Positions 10,547 to 22,059 are shown, counted from the first letter of the stretch. The stretch: 64,000 nucleotides of DNA from Paraniabella defluvii (GCA_019316985.1 CP079215.1:1674001-1738000), one strand, 5' to 3'. Notes: generated by a model from the letters alone, not told the origin. A program made the numbers and translations.

Positions 10547-12911
10547 ATGTGGGAAAAGCTGGGTAAGGCAATTATTAAATACAGGTTCGTTCTTTTAATA
10601 CTTTTAACGGCAGTTACCGCACTTTTTGCCTATTGGGGCAGTAAAGCAGAACTAGGATATGAGTTCACCCGTGCTATTCCTACAGATCACCCCGTTAATA
10701 TTGCTTATCAGGAATTTAAAAAGAAATACGGGCAGGACGGTAATCTTATGGTTGTTGGAGTGCAAACCGACCAATTTTTTACTGAAAAAGTTTTCAATCC
10801 CTATATTTCTCTTCAAAACAACCTTAAAAAAATACCAGGGGTTATTGATATTATCGCCATCCCTGGCGCTGTAAACCTTGTAAAAGATTCAGCATCTGAA
10901 AAATTGCAGGCAAAAAAATATTTGCCCCTGCACCACTGAGCCAGGTGCAAATTGATGAGGGCGCCGCCAGTTTCTTAAACCTGCCTTTTTATAACGGGTT
11001 ACTATATAATGCCGAAACCAGGGCTTACCTGATGGGCTTAAGCATGGATCCCGAAATTATTAATTCTAAAAAGCGGGATGCCACTATCAACGAGGTGACC
11101 GCGCAAATTGCGAATTTTGAAAAAGCCGCTAATGTGGAAGTAAAATTAAGCGGGCTTCCTATATACGCACCGTACTGGCCACACGCATTGCTAACGAAAT
11201 GCGTTATTTCCTAACGGCGTCTATCCTTCTTTCAGCTATTATATTATTGCTCTTCTTCAGGTCAGTAAGCTCCATGTTGTTGTCTTTGGGTGTGGTGATC
11301 ATTGGCGTTCTTTTCTGCTTGGGTACCATACATATAATGGGTTATAAAATAACCCTGTTAACCGCTTTAATACCACCATTAATTGTGGTGATTGGTATTC
11401 CTAACTGTATTTACTTTTTGAATAAATACCATACCAGCTGGAAAAAGCAAGCGAAAGCAGGAGAGGCTATACCCGTTCAGCAAAAGAAAAGAAACGCTAT
11501 TATAGATATGGTGAGCCGCATGGGCATTGTGACCTTGTTTTGCAACCTGGCAGCTGCCATTGGGTTTGCTGTTTTTGCATTAACGAAGAGCGCTATCTTA
11601 AAGGAGTTTGGAGCGGTGGCTGGTATTAATATCATGCTGTTGTTCTTCATATCCCTGATACTGATCCCCATTGTACTGTACTTTTGCCTGCTCCAAAGGA
11701 AAAGCATACCAAATACCTGAATAATGCAAGGCTGAACCGTTGGCTGGACCGTTTGGAAAAATGGTCGTTAGCGCATAGAAAATTGATATACATAGTTACG
11801 GCTATCCTGGTGATCATAGCTACAGCGGGCACTTTCAGGTTGCAAAGCAATGCTTATATGGTAGACGATGTGCCTAAAACAGATAAAATTTATACCGACC
11901 TCAAGTTTTTCGAAAAGAATTTTAAAGGTGTAATGCCTTTGGAGATTGTGATAGATACGAAAAAGAAATTCGGGGTTACCCGCAACTTTAAGAATCTTGT
12001 AAAGATCGATTCCTTCACACAATATCTGGCCTCCAGACCGGAAATTGCACGCCCCTTAAGCCTTGTAGAAGGTTTAAAGTTTGCCAAACAGGCATTTTAT
12101 GACGGCGATAGCAGCAATTATTCTATGCCATCCGAGTTTGATTTACCCGGACTGGCTCAGTACCTGAACATGAAAACCGGCAGCCCGGGCAACAGCAATG
12201 TCGGTGACGACTCCTTTACCAAACTGGTTTCCCGCTTTATGGACAGTACCAAACAAGAAGCCAGGTTAAGTGTAAATATGGCCGATGTGGGCACCCATGC
12301 ATTACCCGGCCTTTTATCGGGCATTGAAAAAAAAGCCAATGAGCTCTTCCCGAAAGATCTATACAATGTATCCCTCACTGGCAGCAGCATTGCTTTTCTT
12401 GAAGGAGGACGTTTTATCATTAATGGCTTGAAGGAGAGCATTTTTGGGCATTTCTTTTAATAGCACTTTGTATGCTGTACCTGTTTAAGTCTTTTCGCAT
12501 CCTGCTTTGTTCATTAATTCTAATATTATTCCGCTGGTTATTACAGCGGGCATTATGGGTTGGGCAGGAGTGCCGCTTAAGCCCAGCACCGTACTTATTT
12601 TTAGTGTAGCCCTGGGTATAGCCATTGACATTACCATCCGGTTTCTGGTTAATTACAAGCAGGAACTGACCTATCATGATAATGACGTAAAAAGCACCGT
12701 GATACAAACAATACATAGTACGGGCATCAGTATTATTTATACTTCGATGGTGTTAATTGCGGGCTTCGTGATTTTTTGCTTCAGCGGATTTGGAGGTACG
12801 GAAGCATTAGGCTGGTTGACATCTATAACATTGGTAACCGCTACTGTTACCAATCTTATTCTACTCCCTGCCTTACTCATTAGCTTTTCTGGGAAAAAGA
12901 ATAAAAAGTAA
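10547..12911 (+). CDS. RND/MMPL-type transporter
   Basis: A polytopic inner-membrane exporter of about 790 residues. It starts with MWEKLGKAIIKYRFVLLILL, followed by a large periplasmic loop and a block of helices (FLTASILLSAIILLLFF onward). A second loop and a second helix block (PSTVLIFSVALGIAIDITIR) give the duplicated MMPL arrangement typical of SSD/RND family efflux proteins and hopanoid or lipid exporters. The Asp-containing helix segments GIAIDITIRF and LGWLTSITLV fit the proton-relay region. Frames break near 10918, 11160, 11690, 12440 and 12505. No membrane-fusion or outer-membrane partner gene is adjacent, so the substrate (lipid-like is common) is unknown. Confidence 0.85.
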
Positions 12912-12996
12912 TCTGCTTTTCCAGTAAACCATTTTGGGTGCATCCGCGTAAAAAATGGCGTAAAGGACGCATGCAATTTAAAGATGCTGAATTAAT

Positions 12997-13022
12997 ACAA
13001 CCCGGATGGCTAGCCGGGTTGT
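12997..13022. terminator. Hairpin between convergent genes
   Basis: ACAACCCGG and CCGGGTTGT form a 9-base perfect stem with an 8-base loop between the convergent RND and DUF1835 genes. Flanking sequence is AT-rich but has no long T-run, so this may be a bidirectional terminator of moderate strength. Confidence 0.55.
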
Positions 13023-13033
13023 GATTATTAATC

Positions 13034-13857
13034 TTATGCGAGCTTGACTTCATAATCTCTCATAGAAGACATAAAGCCACGATATCGGAGCTTATCTTGT
13101 TCAATCAGTTTTTTAAACGCCAGTTAAGAAACGAATCACAAATTCCTTCCCTGATATTTTTTTCATTCATATGGCCTAGTGCTTTTCCAACAATTCTGAC
13201 TGCAGCCTGATATCGTTTCGTACAATGAACCAGTATATTCGCATCATAAAAATCAATTTCGCTTCCTGAAACAGGAGCTTCCTCCTTCGCTATTCTCAAA
13301 CAGGAGTGGTCTTTACTTAACTTTTCCCAAAGCATTTGCAGTTTGGAAAATTCCTGCGGCTTCATTAAGCTAAAGTTCGTATATAGTTCTGCAACCTGGT
13401 CTATGGAAGTTTCATTCAAAGACTTGGGATAAACAAACGATCCGATGCGGCGGGTAACCGAAGCGTTTAAAAAATCGATGGTTAGAAACCGGGAATAATC
13501 GGGTATCTGCAGAAAATACAGCAGTCTTGATACGGAAAGAATTTCGTTCACATCTGATCCGGCCCACAAATAAATTTGGTCATAATGATTAATATTATCT
13601 TTCAATCTATCCAATAATTCACTATCTGAAGCGGCAATATTGGCTATTTCATTCGCCGGAAATGGCTGATAAACCCTGGCCAGCCAGCTTACCCTGTTTT
13701 CCTTTCCGCTTTGTGTGTCCAGATCTGAAATCGGTCCGATTGCCAGGTTGTCCTGCAAGCAAGCCAATTCACTTTTGTTCGCATCGTACACTTTGCTGTA
13801 TTGAATGGCTGCCCTGGCCTGCACGCCAAATACAATATGAAGATTGGTGGAAGACAT
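13034..13857 (-). CDS. DUF1835 domain-containing protein
   Basis: About 274 residues. The N-terminus LHIVFGVQARAAI followed by LAIGPISDL matches the DUF1835 opening, and the C-terminal part looks like DUF3658. One base is missing near 13120 in an A-run. The corrected reading continues FLNWRLKKLIEQDKLRYRG and ends YEVKLA at 13034, which completes the usual domain end. The cellular role of this family is not established. A hairpin terminator lies downstream and another just upstream, so it is probably a single-gene transcript. Confidence 0.8.
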
Positions 13858-13880
13858 GTGCTGACGTTTGTTTGGACTAA

Positions 13881-13913
13881 AAAAACAGGTTGATGAGAAT
13901 TCTCACCAACCTG
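13881..13913 (-). terminator. Rho-independent terminator of the SurA-like gene
   Basis: On the minus strand AGGTTG..GAGAATTCTC..CAACCT folds into a near-perfect hairpin (one mismatch) followed by TGTTTTTTTAG. It lies 21 bases after the stop of the SurA-like gene. Confidence 0.8.
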
Positions 13914-13933
13914 CACTTATTCATCTGATTTTT

Positions 13934-15311
13934 TTAAAAACCTCTGCTGCCGGTTGCCTGGTATTTCTGCAGGTTAGAGCACTGGGCGGCCGCTTCCTGG
14001 TCTACCAAAACATAGAAAGTAGGCACCTTCTTGGTCAACCAATCGTCTAGCGCCCTTTGCTTTTTCGTTTCAAGTGCCATGCTGGCGATTTTGTTATAAT
14101 CGTCATTCAGGTTCATTTTATGCGGCTCTGTTTTTGACTTCAGGTATAAAATTCTCACCCCTGTTTGCCCTGCTCGTTGGTGAAGGTTAAAGGTTGAGAG
14201 TATTCGCCCGGCTTTAAAGTTGCCAAAGCCTGCACCATATCTTTATCAGGCAACTGATCGATATGCACATAAGTAGATCCATCCTGGCCTAAAACAAAAG
14301 GTCCGTAACTTTTAACAGCCTCATCTTCGCTATACTTATAGGCCGCATCTTTAAAGCTTATTTTTCCCGAAACAATTTCGTTCCTTACCGAATCCAGCTT
14401 AACCTTGGCGGCATCTAATTCTGTTTTTGTTACCGGGGTATCCTTAATATCATCCGTACTTTGGCGTTATCCCCGCGCCGGCTTTCCGACTGTATTAAAA
14501 AGTAGCCGAACTTATTGGACTTTACCGGCATTGATAACTCTCCTGCTTTCAGCCTGAATGCCGTAGATAAGAATACAGGATCTAACTGATCTTTATCATT
14601 CCTGTTCACCTCGTACGCGCCACCTCTTTCCCGGCTACCCGGATCTTCCGAATATTTTTGGCAGCTGCCTCGAAGCTCAAAGCGCCCGATTCTATCTGCT
14701 TACGATAGTTCATCATCTCATTGTAAATATACTCTTCCACTTCTTTAGCAGCTTTGGGATATACATTGATCTGGCCGATCTCTAATTCTGACTCTAAAAA
14801 GGAACGCTATCTGAAGGTACTCTTTCAAAAAAGCTTTTACTTCTGTGGGTGTAATGTGTACGTTCTCCACTATTTTCTGTCTCATTCGCTGGGCCAGCAT
14901 TTGCTCTTTGATCATATGCCTGGAGTCGTCTTTCAGCTGGAAAATAGTTTTGCCGGCAACATCCTCTACTGCCTGCTCACTACCAAACTGCATCACCCAG
15001 CCACGTACCCTCATATCCAGGTTCGCTTCCACTTCATCATCACTTACCGGCAATGAGTCGCGCTCCGCCTGTAATGCCAGGATTTTTGATATTAAAGATT
15101 GCTCAAGTATGGAGCAGGCGGCTCCTTCGGGCAGCTGATCGCCGTTACGGGCAGCATCTGATATAGCGTTCTGTATATCTGATTGTAAAATAATCCTGTC
15201 CCCGACAGCTCCCAAAATTTTATCAACCACTACCTTTTGTGACTGGCCCTGCGCAAAAGCAGTTACGCCAACGGCCACAGAAAATAAACCAGCTAGAAAA
15301 TATTTGATCAT
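13934..15311 (-). CDS. SurA-like periplasmic peptidyl-prolyl isomerase
   Basis: A periplasmic chaperone of about 455 residues that helps outer-membrane proteins fold. A signal peptide (FLAGLFSVAVGVTAFAQ) precedes a SurA N-domain with VVVDKILGAVGDRIILQSD. Parvulin-type domains follow; the first has KYSEDPGSRERGGAYEVNR and FGYFLIQ. A C-terminal helical tail contains KTEPHKMNLNDDYNKIA and is shared by Bacteroidota SurA homologues. Frames break near 14160, 14462, 14625 and 14800. The gene is 155 bp downstream of infB on the same strand, but a long inverted repeat between them suggests separate transcription. Confidence 0.9.
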
Positions 15312-15387
15312 AACTCAAAATTAGTCAGCATCCATGCATAGACGAAGCCGATTCGCGCATTTAACAAAAGTTTGTTTAAGAAAATGT

Positions 15388-15462
15388 AAATGGGGAATAG
15401 CTAGTAGCCGGTAGGTGAAGCTATATTCTATTTCCCTACCTACTACTCACCACTCCCCATTT
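15388..15462. repeat. Long imperfect inverted repeat between infB and the SurA-like gene
   Basis: Three nested paired arms are visible: AAATGGGGA with TCCCCATTT, AGTAG with CTACT, and GGTAGG with CCTACC, leaving a loop of about 19 bases. The right arm is built of TACTACTCACCACT-like repeats, a type often seen between genes in Bacteroidota genomes. It may act as an infB terminator or be a small mobile palindrome. Confidence 0.55.
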
Positions 15463-15466
15463 GTTA

Positions 15467-18396
15467 TTACAATGTTCTCTTTATTTCTTCCAGTTCGTAA
15501 GACTCTACGATATCTCCTACCTTAATATCCGTGTAATTTTTGATAGTAAGACCACACTCCATACCTGTCAGCACTTCTTTCGCGTCATCTTTAAAGCGTT
15601 TTAAAGAGCCCAGTTCTGCTACAGCATTTTCACCAATCGGATAAATCACAATACCGTCGCGTATCAATCTTACCTTGTTATCACGCTTGATCTTTCCATC
15701 TAACACCACACAACCGGCTACGGTAGCTTTATCAAATTTAAATACCTCTCTTACTTCCACATTAGCGGTAATCTTCTCTTTCACCGTTGGCTCCATCATA
15801 CCCTCCATCGCGCTCTTCACCTCATCAATAGCCTGGTAAATTACCGAGTACATCTTAATTTCAATACCCGCGTTATCCGCCAGTCTGGAAGCCTGGGAAG
15901 AAGGCCGCACGTTAAATGCAATTACAATTGCATCAGAAGCTTCTGCCAGTACAATGTCACTTTCGTTGATCTGGCCTACACCTTTGTGTATTACATTCAC
16001 CAGTATCTCTTCTGTAGAAAGTTTCTGTGATGAATCGCTCAGGGCTTCTACCGAACCGTCCACATCACCTTTAATGATAATGTTCAATTCTTTAAAGTTA
16101 CCCAATGCCAAACGACGTCCGATCTCGTCGAGTGTAATATGCTTTTTGGTACGCATTCCCTGCTCGCGCAGTATCTGTGCCCTGCGATTGGCAATGTCTT
16201 TAGCTTCCGACTCATCCTCATACACTTTAAACTTCTCACCCGCCTGCGGCGCACCATTTAAACCTAATATCACTGCTGGAGCAGAGGGTCCGGCTGCATC
16301 CTGCCTTTTATTACGCTCATTGAACATGGCTTTTACACGGCCAAAATACTGACCGCTCACTACCAGGTCGCCTTGTTTCAAGGTACCATTCTCTACCAGC
16401 AGCGTGGCCACAAATCCTCTTCCTTTATCAAGCGAAGCTTCGATAATGGTACCGGTTGCTTCTCTTTCAGGGTTTGCTTTCAATTCCAGCAACTCTGCTT
16501 CGAGCAATATTTTTTCCAGTAATTTATCGATGTTCAATCCCTGTTTGGCAGAAAGTTCCTGGCTTTGGAATTTACCACCCCATTCTTCCACAAGAATATT
16601 CATTTGAGACAGCTGTTCGTATATCCTTGTTGGATTAGCGCCGTCTTTATCGATTTTGTTAATCGCAAATATCATAGGTACACCTGCTGCCTGGGCGTGG
16701 CTGATGGCCTCCTTGGTTTGAGGCATCACCGCATCATCGGCGGCAACCACTATTACTGCAATATCGGTAACCTTGGCACCACGCGCACGCATAGCGGTAA
16801 AGGCCTCGTGACCCGGTGTATCCAGGAAGGTAATTTCCCGGCCTTCGCCTACCTGCACCCTGTAAGCCCCTATGTGCTGTGTAATACCGCCGGCCTCGCC
16901 GGCTACTACATTGGCATTACGGATGTAGTCAAGTAAGGATGTTTTACCATGGTCTACGTGCCCCATGATGGTTACAATAGGACTACGTGGTTTCAGGCTT
17001 TCTGCATCATCTTCATCTTCCTCATCATCCTCCATCTCCATTTGCTTTTCCATGTCGATGAACTCTACATCATATCCAAATTCACTTGCCACCAGCTCAA
17101 TTACTTCCGCATCCAATCGCTGGTTAATAGACACCATGATGCCTAATCCCATACACTTGCTGATCACATCAGCAAAGCTTACATCCATCAGGCTGGCCAA
17201 TTCGCTTACACTAATAAATTCAGTTACCTGTAATTTATTGTCGCCGGCTTCCACATTCATTGCATCTTCAGCCTCGTTCCTCTTATCCCTGCGCGCTTTG
17301 GCTCTCATGGCTTTCTGCTTATTACCGCCGCCGCTGAGTTTAGCCTGTGTTTCGCGTATTTTGTCCTGGATGGCCTTTTCGTCAATTTGTTTTTCCTCTC
17401 TCGGGTGCTGATGATGCCTTCTGTCTCCGCCCCTGAAACCGCCGCCACCGGCATTATTATTATTGTTACGCTGATCTCTGTTGCCACCACCTTGCTGGAA
17501 CGGTTTTTTTGCTGCCGGATCGGGCTTTACTTCCTTCTTCTCGATAGGAATGCGCTTGCGTTTTCTTTTCTCATCACGCTTCGGCCTTGTATCACTGTCT
17601 ACCGGCAATTCAATTTTGCCCAAAATTTTGGGACCTTCAATTCTTTCGGCCTTTATTTTAGTGATTTCGGGCTCTGGCTCTGCTACAGGCGTTGGCGTAG
17701 GAGTTGGCTCTGGCTTAACAGGCGCCGGCTCCTCCTGCTTTTTCTCCTGAACAGGCTCCTGCACGGGTACTTCTTTTTCAGCAACAGGTTTTTGCTCAGC
17801 CACAACAGGTGCCGGCGGAGTAGTTGTTGCCTTTTTAGGTCTTGTTGACTTTTCAAGAGCGGAAAGATCGATCTTATCTAAAATTTTCGGCCCCTCAATT
17901 TCAGGCGCTCCGATCTTAATCACATTGCTTTCTTTTTCCTGCTCTTTAACGGCTTCTGGTTTGGGCTCTGTAACCGGTGGTTGTGCCACTGGCTCTTTTG
18001 CGGCTCAGGCTGAGGTTCCGGCTCAGGCTGAGGCTGAGGTTCGGGCTCCTGCCGTACTTCAACTTCGGGCGCAGCGTCTGCAACAGGCGGCGTTTCAATA
18101 ACAGGCTCTGCTTTAGCCGGCTCTTTCTTTTGTACCAGTTCTTCTTCTTCCTTGCGTTTTTTAGCCTCGTTGCCAACCCCTTTGGGAAGATCAACCTGGC
18201 TGCTTTTTAACTTGGCAGCTTTATCGCTCTGAAATCCTTGTTGCAGCGCCGCGTACATGGCTTCGCTTAGCTTTGAAGACGGCTTCAGGTCGTCTTTAGC
18301 AAAGCCTTTGCCAACAAGAAAGTCAACGAGCGTATCCTGCCCAATGTTAAATTCTTTTGCTGCTTGTAATAATCTTGGAAGTTTGATTTCTGACAT
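15467..18396 (-). CDS. infB: Translation initiation factor IF-2
   Basis: IF-2 is the GTPase that delivers initiator tRNA to the 30S subunit and promotes subunit joining. The start is the ATG at 18396 ([20 protein letters not shown]), matching the family N-terminus; an in-frame ATG at 18414 adds only six residues. The N-terminal third is a low-complexity Pro/Glu/Gln and basic linker. The G domain follows with [16 protein letters not shown] (G1), DTPGHEAF (G3) and [10 protein letters not shown] (G4), then domains II, III and C. The frame breaks once near 17990, inside the PEPQPQPEP repeat region. It is the third gene of the rimP-nusA-infB operon, 77 bp after nusA. Confidence 0.97.
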
Positions 18397-18472
18397 ATAA
18401 AATTTTCTCTCCAATTGCCCTCCCAGGCAATTTTTAATTTACCATTCTCACAAATATTGTTTCCCTTCCGGG

Positions 18473-19719
18473 CTATTCTCTTTCTAGTTCCTCCTGCAAT
18501 ATTCTCCTTATATCTTCTACAGTTTCTTTTTCCAAATCGGCTCTTTTTCCAGCTCAAACGGCGACATTCTCATTACGCTACGGGCTGTGTCACAACCAAT
18601 TTTTTTCAACGCATCAATTACCCATCCGTCAATCTCATCGCTAAACTCTTCCAGGTCCACATCAAATTCTTCCTCCTCGTCTTCACTGTCTCTGTACACA
18701 TCCAGTTCATATCCGGTAAGTTCAGAAGCCAGCTTAATGTTAGCGCCGCGCTTACCTATAGCCAATGATACCTGGTCTGGTTTTAAATAAATGCTGGCGT
18801 GCTTACCTTCCGAGTCTACACTCATACTGGTTATTTTTGCCGGGGTAAGCGATCTTTGAATTAAGAGCTGGATATTGCTGGTCCAGTTAATAACATCAAT
18901 ATTTTCGTTTTTCAATTCTCTTACAATACCATGTATCCGGCTACCTTTCATACCTACGCAGGCACCTACCGGATCAATCCTGTCATCGTAAGATTCAACT
19001 GCTACTTTGGCTCTTTCTCCCGGCTCGCGAACAATTTTCTTAATCGTGATTAAACCGTCGAATATTTCCGGCACCTCAATTTCCAACAATTTGGCCAGAA
19101 AATCAGGGAAGTTCTTGATAAAATAATTACAGGGTTATTATTTTTAAGATCTACACGGGTTACTACTGCCCTAATGTTTTCACCTTTTTAAAATAATCCT
19201 GTGGTATTTGCTCGCTTTTAGGAAGAATTAATTCATTTCCTTCTTCATCTAATAACAGAATTTCTTTTTCCATACCTGGTACACCTCGGCACTGATGATC
19301 TCACCAATTCTATCCTCATATTTTTTTGGCCAGCACATTCTTTTTCAGATCGCTGATACGGCCTGCCAAAGTTTGCTTGGCGGCCAGAATAGCGCGGCGG
19401 CCAAAGTCGATCAAATCAATTTCTTCGTACAAATCTTCCCCTACCTCATAATCCGGTTCCAGTTTTATAGCCTCAGAATAAGCAACCTGCGTCAATGGAT
19501 CTTCTACTTCTCCATCTTCCACAATAGTGTGCGGTGGCGTACAATTTCAAGGTCACCCTTCTCTGCATTTACGATTACATCAAAATTGTCATCGCTGCCA
19601 TACTTTTTACGAAGCAGTGTTTTAAAAACATCTTCCACTACTTTCATCATCGTAGGCCTGTCGATATTTTCCGCGTCTTTAAAATCCTGAAACGCCTCTA
19701 TAAGATTAATACTTGCCAT
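18473..19719 (-). CDS. nusA: Transcription termination/antitermination protein NusA
   Basis: NusA binds RNA polymerase and nascent RNA to control pausing and termination. The N-terminal domain (MASINLIEAFQDFKDAENID) is followed by an S1 domain. Two KH domains come next, the first with GERAKVAVESYDDRIDPVGA and CVGMKGSRIHGIVREL, the second ending SLAIGKRGANIKLASELTG. An acidic stretch and a short C-terminal helical segment close the protein. The frame breaks near 19520, 19320, 19275, 19190, 19105 and 18540. The corrected C-terminus ends RRILQEELERE at 18473. About 415 residues; like other Bacteroidota NusA it lacks the long E. coli acidic repeats. It lies between rimP and infB. Confidence 0.95.
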
Positions 19720-19769
19720 AGCAATTCATAATTTAAGTATTGCGTTTTACCGGTTCGGGTAAAACATAT

Positions 19770-20259
19770 TTAAAATTTAATTTGAATTTGAGTTGATTTT
19801 ATATCGCTGAAAGCAATAGTGTGTTGCACTATTTCTGCCTTTTGCCCCGCCCCGCTGATCCATTCGGACGTATTTTTCCAACCGTTTCCTCTACCACAAT
19901 ACCAGCTTCATCTACCGCAGTAAGCTGGCCTTCTACTTTTTGTCCTTCCAACAGTGTTACTTCTACAAACCGGTTCAGGTTTTTATATATTGGCGATGCA
20001 TTTTTAAAGGCTCACCCAATCCTGCAGAAGACACTTCAAGAGAAAAATCACCTTCGGGGAAAATGGCTGCTTCTTCGAGTTCTTTATAAAGCGCACGGTT
20101 ATATTTAACCAGATCATCAATACCCACCCCATGGTCACCATCAATAAATACTTTGATATTGTTGGTGGGTTTTATCTTTACCTCTACCAAAAAATGCTCA
20201 GGATTTGCGGCCAATATATCCTGAATTTCGTTTTCAACTCTTTGAATTACAGCTTCCAT
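19770..20259 (-). CDS. rimP: Ribosome maturation factor RimP
   Basis: RimP assists 30S subunit assembly. The N-terminal domain reads VENEIQDILAANPEHFLVEV, followed by NIKVFIDGDHGVGIDDLVKY and EVSSAGLGEPLK, the family's conserved blocks. Frames break near 19980 and 19845. With the second corrected, the product continues EIVQHTIAFSDIKSTQIQIK and stops at 19770, the usual end for Bacteroidota RimP of about 162 residues. First gene of the rimP-nusA-infB operon; nusA starts 50 bp downstream. Confidence 0.94.
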
Positions 20260-20283
20260 GTTGTGTATGCCGGTAAAATAAAT

Positions 20284-20305
20284 AAGGGAACGCCACCGTT
20301 CCCTT
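20284..20305 (-). promoter_or_regulatory. Hairpin in the rimP-nusA-infB leader
   Basis: Read on the minus strand, AAGGGAACG and CGTTCCCTT form a perfect 9-base stem with a GTGG loop, followed by ATTTATTTTACC. It sits between the putative promoter and the rimP start, so it is terminator-like and could attenuate the operon. Confidence 0.5.
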
Positions 20306-20321
20306 TTCTCAAAATCTTGCG

Positions 20322-20329
20322 CAAAGTTA
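20322..20329 (-). promoter_or_regulatory. Putative -7 promoter element of rimP-nusA-infB
   Basis: On the minus strand TAACTTTG fits TAnnTTTG, 62 bases before the rimP ATG. It gives a leader of about 55 bases that contains the hairpin at 20284-20305. Confidence 0.5.
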
Positions 20330-20438
20330 AGATTTTTTTATTAAAAATGTTACGTTAACTTTAAATTAATTATTGGCGGGCAACGGTTAAAACATTTTGC
20401 CTGAATGACCGTTTACCTAAGTAAACAAAGTTTTTATA

Positions 20439-20661
20439 ATGAGCGCAATTGGTTTTATTCTTTTGGTTATTTTTTTATGGATCTTTTACAACCTGTTTGT
20501 AAAAGTGATCTGGCCCGTTTATAAAACCACCAGCCACTTAAAAAAACAATTTAAGAGTATGGCCGAGCAGCGCGAGGCTCAAAACCCTGCTGCAGCTCCT
20601 GAAAAGAAGCCGCCCCAAAGAAAAAGTAGGCGAGTATATCGAATTTGAAGAGGTAAAATAA
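20439..20661 (+). CDS. DUF4834 family small membrane protein
   Basis: A 74-residue protein with one N-terminal transmembrane helix (IGFILLVIFLWIFYNLFV), a Lys/Gln-rich middle and a conserved C-terminus. The frame breaks near 20625 in an A-run. The corrected end reads KKVGEYIEFEEVK and is the hallmark of DUF4834 proteins in Bacteroidota. Function is unknown. It is convergent with the NTF2-like gene, 7 bases away. Confidence 0.8.
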
Positions 20662-20668
20662 GAGGGCT

Positions 20669-21093
20669 TTAGCTGGAATGATCCTGTACGATAAGCCATT
20701 TCCCGTTTATCCTTTTAATGATCAGGGTATAATGCCCTTGTAAATTGCCGATTGTACGCGTAAGATGCCATTTTCCAATTACGTTATAGACCTGGTCTGA
20801 TAAAAACTCGATCCTGATGATCGTAAACTGCAGCCGGCCCATAGCTGTCTTGTCGGGATAGCCTTTCCTGTAATTGTCGAGTGTATGCTGCCAACCGTAG
20901 GTAACGCCGTTCTTCCCAACAAAAACCAGGAGTCGCTTTTCCAGTACGTTTGCATAAAAGCATTAAGATCTCCCTTGTTCCAGGCTTCTGTTTGTTTTTC
21001 AAGTATCTGCCTTATTGCTGCTTCCTGATTCGATTGTGCAAACCCGGTAATACTAAAAAAGCCCAACAGGATAGCCGGAAGAAGGCGTTTCAT
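20669..21093 (-). CDS. Secreted NTF2-like/SnoaL (DUF4440-type) protein
   Basis: About 141 residues with a signal peptide (LLPAILLGFFSITGFAQ). The mature part begins EAAIRQILEKQTEAWNKGDL, a classic DUF4440/SnoaL opening. After a frame break near 20928 it continues KNGVTYGWQHTLDNYRKGYP and ends GKWLIVQDHSS. This compact alpha+beta cone fold usually binds or converts a small ligand, but no ligand can be assigned. The start at 21093 is preferred over 21132 because it places the signal peptide at the N-terminus. It follows the MerC-like gene by 35 bases, so the two may be co-transcribed. Confidence 0.8.
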
Positions 21094-21128
21094 AAACTGT
21101 ATTTTTATTGAAAGATACACTGTTTGGA

Positions 21129-21530
21129 TCAATAATGATCATGGTTACAATCTGTGTCATGCGCATGATTGTGTACCCGGCAGAACCTGTAATTAATAAT
21201 ATGGGCCGATACAATAAAAATAACAGCCGGAATTAACAGAACGGTATGATAGTTCAGGAATATCTGCTTCAGCACCAGAAATGCGATGCCGATTGAAAAA
21301 AGTACCAGGGGCGACTTATTATGGTGATGCCACCTGTAACCATGCCATAATGCATAGCATCCAATTACAAATGCCAGTACGATCATGCCTATTTCAAAAG
21401 CCAGGTTCTCAATAATATTAACCCCAAACATAGGCAGCGCTGCCAGAAATAGCGGAAGAACTGCACAATGAATAGCGCATAATATAGAGGTGGTAATACC
21501 CAGCGCGTCCCAATTAATTCTGTTTCTCAT
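21129..21530 (-). CDS. MerC domain-containing membrane protein
   Basis: 133 residues, four predicted membrane helices, intact. The first helix carries C18-A-I-H-C22, the cysteine pair expected of MerC-type mercury or metal uptake proteins. The C-terminus is His-rich (HNHAHDTDCNHDHY), which would bind metal in the cytoplasm or periplasm. In Bacteroidota such short MerC proteins usually lie outside mer operons. No merA or merR is present here, so mercury specificity should not be assumed. Confidence 0.85.
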   Translation of the reverse strand: MRNRINWDALGITTSILCAIHCAVLPLFLAALPMFGVNIIENLAFEIGMIVLAFVIGCYALWHGYRWHHHNKSPLVLFSIGIAFLVLKQIFLNYHTVLLIPAVIFIVSAHIINYRFCRVHNHAHDTDCNHDHY

Positions 21531-21610
21531 TCAGTGCAAAGGTAAAAAAAAGCAACAATGTTGCAAATATTTATTTGAAGTAAATTTTCAGCCTGGCTGA
21601 ATACCTTACT

Positions 21611-22029
21611 TTACAGCCTGTAGATTTTTGTTACCAGTTTTTTTAATTCCTCTATCTGAAGCGGTTTTTTCAGCAGCCTTACCACATTCCGGTCAGATTC
21701 AGCCCTGACAATATCTCTCAGATCGTCGGTTGAAGACAGCATAATGATGTGGCTTTTTTGTTTGAACTCCTGGGGAAATGTATTGTACCGCTCTAAAAAT
21801 TCAAACCCATCCATTTCCGGCATTTGAATATCAAGAAATATAAGATGGGGAAGATCTCGGGATTATTCAGGTTTTCGGCTAAAAAATCCAGCGCGGTTTC
21901 GGCGGAAGAAAAACAGAGAATTTGTTTAAAAAGCTTGGTATGGCTGGCTATACCCGAATTGATACGCAAATCGAATGAGCTGTCGTCAACGATAATGAGT
22001 AAGTTGGGTGTTTGTAGTTCTGCCGCCAT
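21611..22029 (-). CDS. Single-domain response regulator
   Basis: About 139 residues consisting only of a receiver domain. The acidic pair is in LLIIVDDSS, the phospho-acceptor Asp in IFLDIQMPEMDG, the Thr/Ser in IIMLSSTDD, and the conserved Lys in RLLKKPLQIEEL. The frame breaks near 21845. The layout resembles Rcp1/CheY-like regulators that relay phosphate or act through protein contacts. It is the last gene of the five-gene operon starting at 27110, 30 bases after the receiver-kinase hybrid. Confidence 0.9.
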
Positions 22030-22059
22030 TATAAGATTTCGCGTTATTATAAGTTGAAC

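Noticed and set aside
17930..18060. Pro/Glu/Gln repeat in the infB N-terminal region as a mobile or phase-variable repeat
   Set aside because: Low-complexity linkers are normal in IF-2 N-termini of this phylum; the frame break there fits the general error pattern.
21129..21530. Mercury-resistance operon
   Set aside because: Only a MerC-like membrane protein is present; merA, merR, merT and merP are absent.
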